Shown piece by piece: positions 45,070 through 64,000 of a stretch of DNA of 64,000 nucleotides. Positions within the stretch are counted from its first letter, which is position 1. Each line of letters opens with the position of its first letter. Source of the DNA: Hyalella azteca (Eukaryota; Arthropoda; Malacostraca; Amphipoda; Hyalellidae); NCBI RefSeq assembly GCF_000764305.2, contig NW_025939167.1:124001-188000 (forward strand), read 5' to 3'. The notes beneath the pieces were generated by a model that searched no databases, was not told where the DNA came from, and worked only from the letters and a program-made list of their open reading frames with translations. The translations under genes and the position numbers were made by a program.

Positions 45070-45275
45070 CACCACGCAGGCATGTGTGCGTGTTAAGCGT
45101 GACCTACACCACGCAGGCATGTGTGCGTGTTATGCGTGACCTACACAACGCAGGCATGTGTGCGTGTTATGCGTGACCTACTCCACGCAGGCATGTGTGC
45201 GTGTTATGCGTGACCTACACCACGCAGGCATGTGTGCGTGTTATGCGTGACCTACACCACGCAGGCATGTGTGGG
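45070..45275. repeat. 37-bp minisatellite, about 5.5 copies
   Basis: Units of CACGCAGGCATGTGTGCGTG followed by TTATGCGTGACCTACAC, almost identical. Confidence 0.95.
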
Positions 45276-45639
45276 ATATGACGTGACTCACGAAAAATGA
45301 ATAACGCGGTTATAAATTATGAAATGAATAAATGAACGCGTTTAAATGAATAACGCATACTTACTCCACTCAATAGAAAAGATTCTTATAATTCGTGCAA
45401 TTAACTTCCAATAATCAAAGTGTTATCGTAATTTGAGCCTTATCCGCTAATGAATATTTTCAATCTTCATCTCGTGTATATATTGGTTGATGACAAACGA
45501 GTAGAATGATATATAAACTTTTCAAATAAAACTTCAGTAAAATAATTTTGTTCTTAAGATGATTCTCATTGAAACTTTCCCCAGGAAACTTTTGCAATGA
45601 AATGAGACTCAGGATCTTAGATAACGCGCGCCAGCAGCC

Positions 45640-45855
45640 AGTTTGTTGATGTGCTATCAGCTGGCTGCTGATGCCGGCTGGCTGATGTGCTATCAGCCGG
45701 CTGCTGATGCCGGCTGGCTGATGTGCTATCAGCTGGCTGCTGATGCCGGCTGGCTGATGTGCTATCAGCCGGCTGCTGATGTACTATCAGCCGGCTGCTG
45801 ATGCCGGCTGGCTGATGTGCTATCAGCCGGCTGCTGATGCCGGCTGGCTGATAAC
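45640..45855. repeat. 36-bp minisatellite, about six copies
   Basis: Units of GGCTGATGTGCTATCAGCCG followed by GCTGCTGATGCCGGCT. Each unit can form a small hairpin. Confidence 0.94.
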
Positions 45856-46679
45856 GAACAATTTCCAGTTTTCATTCTGTGACGAACACGTCTGCGATGA
45901 AGCCCCATGGACTCTGTGATAAAAGACTCATAACTCAGTTATAAATTCCTCCACAACTGTGATCACAACATTTATCGCAGGCCAATTGTAAAATCGTACC
46001 TAAATCTCTTCAAATCTATGAGCATCATCAACTCGGCTATGAAGACTAAATTATGAAATTTTAAGAAATTGGGCTATGAAATTTTTAGTATATCGTGTAC
46101 ATGCAGACGCGCGTGCATAGCATTTTCTTATAAATACATATTGCTCTCGTGTGTGAGCGTGTGTGAGCGTTCCCCAGTTAAAGTATGTTCCAAATAATAA
46201 TACTTGCATATAATAATACTTGCATAATGCTTGTGTTGAGTGACGGATTATTCGTGTTGAAGTTAGTTAGTCAAATGGGAATCGATACGTAGAAATGCAA
46301 GGGTCGATAGCAAGCCACTGCCGCGGAGCAAGTATACCAGTCTTGCATATTACATGTGCTGTTTGTACACTTGTTAAGCAGGTGTACTAACACCTGCATT
46401 ATGTACATATTCTTTGTACTCCTCACTCAGGTACAAAGTTTCTTGGATATCTCCGTGCACCAGTACAGAGTTTCTTGGATATTTTTATGGGTGAAAAGAA
46501 ATGTTTTGGTTGTTTTCATATATATAATTCAACTATCCATATAAGGTCCATGCCACTTCAATCCCATGTGAATAGCCAAGTATCTGTGATACGCTTGTGC
46601 ATCTGGGATACGCGTGCGCACCTATGTTACGGAGTTTGATTGGGGAAGCGATGCAGTATCGCAATGAACCTTAATTTAC
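45856..46679. other. Non-coding stretch, nothing recognised
   Basis: AT-rich, with a small direct repeat of ATAATACTTGCAT near 46200. No gene seen. Confidence 0.4.
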
Positions 46680-46960
46680 ACCCCCCGTGTTGGGGAAAGG
46701 GAGGAGGGGGTAATGTGGTGGGGAGGAGAGGAGGGGGTAATGTGGTGGAAGGTCAGGTGCTGGAAGGCAGGTGGAGGTGGGGCTGATTTAGAGTCTGGTA
46801 AGAGAGTAGAAGTTTTAATTGTAAAACTTTGCTTTCTGTCCAACATGTGAGCTGGCAACTTTTGCGTTGCTGCTGCTGCTGCGCGATGGTGGTGGTGGTG
46901 GCTTGGTTGTGGAGTGGTCTTGGTAGTGGTGATAGTCATGGTACTGGCTTGACGATGTGG
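46680..46960. repeat. GT/GA-rich low-complexity region
   Basis: Two copies of GGAGGGGGTAATGTGGTGG and a (GCT)n/(GGT)n microsatellite at 46868-46905. Confidence 0.8.
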
Positions 46961-47221
46961 TGGTGATTAGTGATGATAGCGGTGGTCATGGTCTGGCTTG
47001 ATGGTGGTCTTGGTAGTAATGGTGATAGTCTTTCATCTGTCTGCTTTAGGGGCTGTCTGTAAAGCATGGCCTTTAAGGTCGAGACATCGGCGTCACTTAA
47101 CCAGCTTCCCGTCAGCGATCTCGACCTTGAATCTACACCTACGCACGGAGTTGTTGGTTCGTTCAAAATGTTCAATTGAGGATCAATGTGTTAACTGCAG
47201 GACCGCGTCGCTGGTTCAGCA

Positions 47222-47405
47222 TCGTCTGCACCGATAGTCAAGCAAGCATCGTCTGCACCGATAGTCAAGCAAGCATCGTCTGCACCGATAGTCAAGCAAG
47301 CATCGTCTGCACCGATAGTCAAGCAAGCATCGTCTGCACCGATAGTCAAGCAAGCATCCTCTGCACCGATAGTCAAGCATGCATCGTCTGTATCGATCGC
47401 AAAGC
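47222..47405. repeat. 27-bp minisatellite, about seven copies
   Basis: Units of GCACCGATAGTCAAGCAAGC followed by ATCGTCT. The unit length is a multiple of three, so a nine-residue repeat frame (DDACLTIGA on the minus strand) stays open; no gene context supports it. Confidence 0.94.
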
Positions 47406-47569
47406 GCCGCATGTTGCATGGATCATCGAACACTTCGTACGGAACCTGAATCTTGGACTAGAAAAATTATTGAACTTAAATCGCAATCGTTGATCTCCGT
47501 TCGCATCCATGTAATTTGAGGCGTCTCCAGAGCAGTCTTTGTACCTCATTTACTATCAGGAGGATAACG

Positions 47570-47865
47570 TGGTGAACTGGAGGGGCTTGTGATGAACTGA
47601 AGGGGCTGGTGGTGAACTGTAGAGTTTGGTGTTGAACTGGAGGGGCTTGTGATGAACTGAAGGGGCTGGTGGTGAACTGTAGAGTTTGGTGTTGAACTGG
47701 AGGGGCTGGTGATGAACTGAAGGGGCTGGTGGTGAACTGAAGGGGCTGGTGGTGAACTGTAGGGTTTGGTGTTGAACTGGAGGGGCTGGTGATGAACTGG
47801 AGGGTTTGGTGATGAACTGGAGGGTTTGGTGAAGTGGAGGGTCTAGTGATGAACTGGAGGGACCG
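47570..47865. repeat. 20-bp minisatellite with higher-order pattern
   Basis: GGTGATGAACTGAAGGGGCT / GGTGGTGAACTGTAGAGTTT / GGTGTTGAACTGGAGGGGCT units repeat as a 60-bp triplet. Confidence 0.94.
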
Positions 47866-48549
47866 TATTGACGTGCCGCATATCGTAAGCTTAATGCTTT
47901 CATTGAGCATACCATTATTCTCCGTACAACTGTGTAATATTTTAGATTTTTGCTATTCAAATGTTTCAAAATCTTTCGTAATGCTAGCCTCGAGATTTCG
48001 ATCAGATTCAGGTTCCATGAAATTCAGGGGGTCATTAAATATATTTTAATAAATAAATTGGTTATTAAAATTCGTACTAACTAGAAGAAATGTATAAATT
48101 TAAGACGCAACTTGCTTCTCAGTTTTATAGCTCTATTTTATGCTTATCTAATCTAATATATAAATGGTTTATGACATAGATAAGGAATATCTAAATGCAG
48201 TTGTATGGCGCCAAACGAGCATGGCGCTCTCCGGGATTTGACTTATGATTCTAAATCAATAAACATCTCAGCTAGAAAAACAACAGACTTAAGATTATTA
48301 TTTTGTTTTAATTCCGATTAAAAAAGGGGAAATTGGTACAATGGTACGTTGGGGATAACATTTCGACAAACACGATTTATATGCTATAAACTTCTGAGCT
48401 GGATTCATTTTTGTGCTTAAAAATTAGCCAATTCCTAGATTTAAATTTAAAGTTATGCAGAAACCTGGTGTTAAGAGGAGCTCTGCAGTTTCAATTCATT
48501 ATTCATTCACCTACTCGTTCACTCTCTTATTCATTCAAATACTAAGTCA
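47866..48549. other. Non-coding stretch, nothing recognised
   Basis: AT-rich, no coding-like frame. Confidence 0.4.
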
Positions 48550-48730
48550 CGCTCTTATCGATACATTCATACGTTGACCCAATCATTCACGCACATATCT
48601 ATGAATTCATACGTTGTTCCAATCATTCACGCACATATCTATGCATTCATATGTTGACCCAATCATTCACGCACATATCTATGCATTCATACGTTGACCC
48701 AATCATTCACGCACATATCTATGCATTTAT
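48550..48730. repeat. 40-bp minisatellite, about four copies
   Basis: Units of ATTCACGCACATATCTATGC followed by ATTCATACGTTGACCCAATC. Confidence 0.93.
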
Positions 48731-49059
48731 CCATTGCCAAATTCATTCATCCACATCACTTGTCATCCGCAACTTCATGAATTGTTTAGTCAACAACCGC
48801 ATTTACTGCAAGCATCACAGTTCTTGATAATCCTGACCCACCAATGAATGGTTTGAACAAACCTAGACTTCAATACTGTTATCCAAGCTAGTTGTCATCA
48901 AGGTAAATGGCCTTCCCAATGCTTGTACAGACAAATAGTCTTCCCCAAGCACATGGTCGTCCCCAAGCATCGCATGTGTGTCGCCTTACCACGAGTTGGG
49001 GAATAGAGGGGATGGCTGCGGCATGCGCTCACTTCCTCTCGGCTACAGTTTCTTCTCCC

Positions 49060-49158
49060 TGCCACTCCCATCTCCCTTCCCACTCCCATCTCCCTTCCTA
49101 CTCCCATCTCCCTTCCCACTCCCATCTCCCTTCCCACTCCCATCTCCCTTCCCACTTA
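49060..49158. repeat. 17-bp minisatellite, about six copies
   Basis: Units of CCCACTCCCATCTCCCTT, embedded in a longer C/T-rich region to about 49530. Confidence 0.92.
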
Positions 49159-49530
49159 GACCCCCTCCTCTCCCCTTTAACCCTATTTTACTCACCTCAT
49201 CCGCCCTTCTCTTTCAGGCATTGTCCTTGTCTCAACTTTTATTTCCCTATCCACAGTTTTTCTTCAGCCATTCCCCCTTATCTAATTTTTCCCCGTCTTT
49301 TCTCCTTATCCCCAATCCACCTATTTTCATACGGCTATTTATACACCATTAAATACAATATTTATACATTATTTTGATCCAGCACATCCCTTCTATCCAT
49401 CCTTAACTTTCCGTAATTGGCCTCTTGGATGCCTATTTCCTCCAGCCATTGCCCCTTATTCGCCTCTTCTGCTCCAATCATTTACTCTAGCCACCTTTTC
49501 CTCCTTTTTCCCGTTTTTCTCGTGTTTATT

Positions 49531-50394
49531 CGCATAGAAAAAAAGATTTTTACAGACGAATTATCTCAAGGTATTCTTATATCCTAAATACTAGAAACTA
49601 GAACTAAATTCTCACGTATTATGAAATTACGAGCAGCGAAAGATTGATCTATTCTTATTCCATGTTTTAATTTCGGTTTTAAAAGCCCTGCTGTACTCAA
49701 TTAATGCATTTCGAAACCTGTGATCCATCACACGTCTACTAAGATATGCAGAGAAACTTAGCCACCAAAGGTCAGATTAACACGATATTGAACACATGCA
49801 AGTTATATTTATTCGTCTTGATCGGATTAACGCTATCAAAACTTAGCAGTTCGGATTAACACGTTGCATATAGAACCCATGAAATATATACTAATTCTTG
49901 ACACCAAAGCTTTGATTAAAACTACGTCTATATAACAAATGAAATATATTTCTCCTTGACAAAGGAAATTTAAATAGAAGAACTTAGTGAGAACATTGCG
50001 TGGCGCGAGTGCGTGTGTCATGCAGAGGGCTGGACGATGTAGAAGTTCGAAGTAGCCAGAAGTTCGCCGCGGTGCAAAGTTGGAGTAAAAAGTTCTAGAA
50101 GTTATAACTTGTAAAAAGTTGCAAATTGTACAGAGAAAAGTTTCTCGCTGTAAAAAGGTTAATGTTGCAAGAAGTTAGATGTTTGAAGTTAGATGGTGTT
50201 GTAAGTTAGATGTTGCTGAAATTTAAATGTTGTTGAGTGTTGAATGTTGAGAGCTTGATGTTGTTCAGAGTTTGATGTTGTTAAACAAATGTGGTGTAGA
50301 AAGTTCTAACTTGGAAATGTTCGAAGGTGCAAAAAGGAATAATATATTTTAACTTTAGTTAACATAAATTGCTTCATAATGTTGAATTAATTCC
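49531..50394. other. Non-coding region with AAGTT-dense part
   Basis: From about 50040 to 50330 the word AAGTT or AGTTNGATG recurs irregularly (for example AGAAGTTAGATGTTTGAAGT). No gene seen. Confidence 0.5.
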
Positions 50395-50655
50395 AGCCGC
50401 GACCTCATATCGTTGTTGCCGTGACCTCATATCGTTGTTGCCGTGACCTCATATCGTTGTTGCCGTGACCTCATATCGTTGTTGCCGTGACTTCATATTG
50501 TTGTTGCCGTGACCTCATATCGTTGTTGTCATATCGTTGCCGTGACCTCATATCGTTGTTGCCGTGACCTCATATCGTTGTTGCCGCGACCTCATATCGT
50601 TGTTGCCGCGACCTCATATCGTTGTTGCCGTGACTTCATATCGTTGTTGCTAAGA
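50395..50655. repeat. 22-bp minisatellite, about eleven copies
   Basis: Units of GTGACCTCATATCGTTGTTGCC, with occasional GCGACC or GACTTC variants and one shortened unit near 50528. Confidence 0.95.
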
Positions 50656-51328
50656 TTCGTATCACCCAATCAATTAGATAAGAACAATCAACGTATCAAT
50701 CAACGTATCAACGTTAACCGCTACGTTAACTCTTAACTTGACACTCAGGTGTTGAAATATCAACTCAAAGCTCGCTGCAAATTTGACTTGGAATTTACTC
50801 GCTATTGTTAGTAAATTCAACAGTCACTACTCACTAGCTGGTCATTGAAAATCGACAGCGCCTCCGTACCCTGGCGTTCACTGCTGGCTTTCAGAGTTAG
50901 GACGTGGATTGAACTTTCGTCCTGTAATACCACTCCCTCAGGTCCCAAACTGATCTAACCCTGGGACGGCTCGCCAGTTCCTTCCCTCACGACCCAAACT
51001 AGACACAAACGGAAAAGCTCCCTAGTCCGTACCTTAGGTCCCAAATTATCATAGAAACCAAAAAATGGGGCTACTAAACTTATGTGAGATGTTACCGGTT
51101 TCAAAAGCTGCTCTAGTGTGGCTGCTGCTGCTAATGTTATTGACACCAGTGCTGCTGCTAGTGTTGTTGTCAGTGCTGCTGCTGGTGTTGCTTGCTAGTG
51201 CTGCTGCGGCACTAGACCTTTCCAAGAGTAATGGGTAAATTTAAATGCCCAGTTCTGTACATACCAATTCTGTGACATCGCCACAAAAAGCTGTGCGGTT
51301 CAATGCATGACGTTTTTTTCTGTTGCAG
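50656..51328. other. Non-coding stretch with a CTG-rich patch
   Basis: A GCTGCTGCTAGTGTTGTTGT-type short repeat lies at 51115-51210. A strong T-rich acceptor-like sequence closes the stretch at 51328. Confidence 0.45.
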
Positions 51329-51398
51329 GCACGGCAAGAAACCTTCCTCCATCCCCGACACACAGAGCTACTCTGACTCACTAAGCGTCCATTCCTGA
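51329..51398 (+). CDS. Candidate orphan terminal exon, product unknown
   Basis: Follows a very good acceptor (CGTTTTTTTCTGTTGCAG). After one base the frame reads HGKKPSSIPDTQSYSDSL then SVHS and TGA at 51396-51398, a composition that looks coding rather than random. Behind it, 51400-51550 repeats pieces of this sequence (GAGCTACTCAGACCCGCCAC), and a further open stretch to about 51690 reads QNYSGSRQNSLYPHETS. No donor exon was identified and I do not recognise the protein. It could be the last exon of an unseen gene, or chance. Confidence 0.25.
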
Positions 51399-51399
51399 G

Positions 51400-51550
51400 A
51401 TACTCTGACCCACAACGGCCAACCCCGAGCTACTCAGATCCGCTACAACGGCCATTCCAGAGATACTCTGACCCCTACAACGGCCCAGAGCTACTCAGAC
51501 CCGCCACAACGGCCATTCCAGAGCTACTCAGACCCGCCACAACGTCCCAG
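51400..51550. repeat. About 35-bp repeat of the orphan exon's tail
   Basis: GAGCTACTCAGACCCGCCAC followed by AACGGCCATTCCA recurs about four times; it derives from CAGAGCTACTCTGAC in the exon-like stretch just upstream. Confidence 0.8.
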
Positions 51551-52196
51551 AACTACTCAGGCTCACGACAAAATTCATTATATCCCCACGAGACGAGCGT
51601 CTCGCTGAGTCTGGATACATCGTCAACTCTGCACCCATCTTCTAGATTCATCGTCGCTGCTCACGACATCCCGATAAAAGGTTCCATTTAACTGTCTCTA
51701 TTTCATTATTCAGAGTCTCGCTAACTGTTAGTCTGAGATCGTGACCTGCGTCATATATAATCCTCCTGCAATTTTTTCGTTCAACAATAAAATTTGAAGT
51801 AGAAGTGATTTATTCATGACGGATTTTTATGTAACCTCTGCTTTTATCAATTTACGAAAGCTTCTCCTGTCTGCCGTGAGATATCTAATTACAGTTCTGA
51901 TTGCTCGTGTCATTTTTAGGTATAGCGATGCGTGATTGGTTGCTGATAAATTATGCGTGGGTGACATCGGTGGTGTGGTTGTTAGGTTTGGTGACGCGTG
52001 ATTGGCCACTGATTGGTGACCATGTTATTGTATCATGTTATTAACAAAGTGTCGTAGTTGTTGAATGTTGAGTATAATGGCACGTGATTGGCCGCTGATT
52101 GGTGGGGATGTGGTGTACGTAGGTGGTGTGGTCGGCAGTGGTGGTGAAGGCGCAGCTATTGACTCCTTCAGCAGGAGCGTCGCCCCCTCCCCTGTG
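51551..52196 (+). other. Flank and possible 5' UTR of CtBP
   Basis: The short motif GCGTGATTGGNNRCTGATTGG recurs at about 51929, 51990 and 52082. The CtBP frame is open upstream of the chosen start to an ATG at 52077, so a 40-residue longer N-terminus is possible. Confidence 0.45.
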
Positions 52197-62891
<10,695 letters not shown>

Positions 62892-63332
62892 GCTGCTGTT
62901 TTTACCGTTGCTGAAACTGGTACCTCTGCTGCAATTGGTGCCTCTGCTGCAATTGGTACCTCTGCTGCTGTTGGTACCTCTGGTGCTGTTGGTACCTCTG
63001 CTGCTGTTGATACCTCTGCTGCTGTTGATACCTCTGCTGCTGTTGGTACTTCTGCTGCAATTGGTACCTCTGCTGCTGTTGGTACCTCTGCTGCTGTTGG
63101 TACCTCTGCTGCTCACCGGCGGTACCCTGGTCTCGAAGTAGCCAACCTCACCGAAATGCTATCTACAGTCTTGCCTAATGTCTATTTCGTGTTGAACGCC
63201 ATAGCTTTACGATACGAGAAGACATTAACATTTGTTTTCTTTGTTCATTATATGGAGATGCCCCAGAAATTATGTTTTGTTTTTCAATTTATTGAGGTTC
63301 TCTGGGAAAAAATGCATGTTTTATATTCATAG
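62892..63332 (+). other. In-frame open extension after the CtBP stop
   Basis: After TAA the same frame is open for 146 codons to TAG at 63330-63332: a GTSAAV repeat, then about 70 non-repeat codons starting HRRYPGLEVANLTEML. It may be chance in the 3' UTR, since the repeat unit is a multiple of three, or a readthrough product. Confidence 0.3.
62915..63115. repeat. 18-bp minisatellite in CtBP 3' UTR
   Basis: About eleven units of GGTACCTCTGCTGCTGTT with GCAATT or GATACC variants, 24 bases past the stop. Confidence 0.95.
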
Positions 63333-63434
63333 GACGGCGATCTCTCTCAGGAATTAGTTTCCCGTTACATGTTCATATAACTGCCGAAAGTTCAAATTTT
63401 TTTTCAAAGTTTGAAGAGTTTGACCTCTATGAAG

Positions 63435-63440
63435 AATAAA
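63435..63440 (+). promoter_or_regulatory. Candidate CtBP polyadenylation signal
   Basis: AATAAA about 540 bases behind the stop at 62891. Position is plausible, but no transcript evidence is available here. Confidence 0.4.
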
Positions 63441-64000
63441 TAATATAATTTCTGATCAATTCTTGATGACTTCTGGAAAGATGTTTAAATAATTCCGATC
63501 ATTTTAGGGCTATGTTGTTGGCAGGCGCGTGTACGGCTAAGAAGAGTTGGTCTGTTACTATTACTAAGCAGTTGCGGGTGTTTCCTGATGGTACAGTGAA
63601 GTATTTGTGAAGTGTACATAGAGTTAGGCGAGATGGACGGTCTTGTAAATACGTGTACAGTATTTGCTGTGCGTACACATACGGTGTGCTTCAGATATCA
63701 GTCCCCCATCGAGATACTAATTTGTAGTGCAAAAATAACCTTAGTCTTAAGTAGCTTAAGTGTGATCTGTACAAGGTAACTCTAAGAGATACTTTATGTT
63801 TAGACGCGTGGCCAAAGTTCCGTGTCAGCTTCATACTGTTAAGTATCTGCAATATTTCAGCGTAGCTTTGGTCTTCAAATCTGTCTACTCGTGGGCCTCA
63901 CAGAGCTTTGGACTGAAGCTGTAAAGAACTCGCAACAATACAATCCTTCCACTTACATTTACTCTGTAAGACCTCAAGCATATGATACCGGGTAGACCTG
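63441..64000. other. 3' flank, nothing recognised
   Basis: No coding-like frame or repeat array seen to the end of the window. Confidence 0.4.

Noticed and set aside
45070..45855. CRISPR-like regular repeats
   Set aside because: Units are contiguous tandem copies with no unique spacers, and the genome is eukaryotic.
47476..47969. Minus-strand frames of 144 and 137 residues with PSSSPAPPVQHQ
   Set aside because: They read the 20-bp GAACTGGAGGGGCT array in two frames at once, which shows that repetition and not selection keeps them open.
51329..51380. The missing MUT last exon
   Set aside because: The phase and first codons (GGC ACG) would fit, but the residues that follow (ARNLPPSPTHRATLTH) do not resemble the TRIPKAAVQVLDDI end of the family.

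Overview
This is a eukaryotic genomic window, most probably from a malacostracan crustacean such as an amphipod. The genes are split by introns with GT-AG boundaries, the coding exons are most like arthropod proteins, and the spaces between are AT-rich and crowded with minisatellites and fold-back elements. There are no bacterial features. The assembly has scars: one run of 131 Ns, three isolated single Ns, and two intact 38-bp Nextera mate-pair junction adapters.

Three conserved genes lie on the plus strand. (1) LSM5, partial, positions 2578-3232: the last two coding exons of an Sm-like protein of the U6 snRNA and mRNA-decay rings; the first exon is not seen. (2) Mitochondrial methylmalonyl-CoA mutase (MUT/MMUT), 9359-25227: fourteen consecutive exons, 713 codons, open and in phase from just before the substrate-binding barrel to near the end of the B12-binding domain. 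The first exon (targeting peptide) and the short last exon were not found. (3) C-terminal binding protein (CtBP), 52197-62891: ten exons giving about 504 residues, with the whole NAD-dependent dehydrogenase-like core and an Ala/Pro-rich tail. The three genes are not functionally linked (RNA metabolism, propionate catabolism, transcriptional corepression).

Layout: 1-5100 holds LSM5 and a LINE 3' fragment; 5.1-9.3 kb is adapter, gap and non-coding sequence; 9.36-25.2 kb is MUT, with a 7.2-kb intron carrying inverted-repeat elements and a decayed LINE; 25.2-52 kb is gene-poor and dominated by tandem repeats (including a uniform 160-bp satellite and a 251-bp-arm inverted repeat); 52.2-62.9 kb is CtBP; the rest is its 3' flank.

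The most striking pattern is that tandem repeats in MUT and CtBP often start exactly at a splice junction and carry copies of it. In CtBP most introns have an array at the donor side, and one acceptor plus the first exon bases is repeated five times before the true exon. In MUT a 3' splice site with about 50 exon bases, two 5' splice sites with their exon ends, and other exon edges are copied into neighbouring introns. Exon-edge-seeded minisatellites of this kind are the observation I would follow up first.
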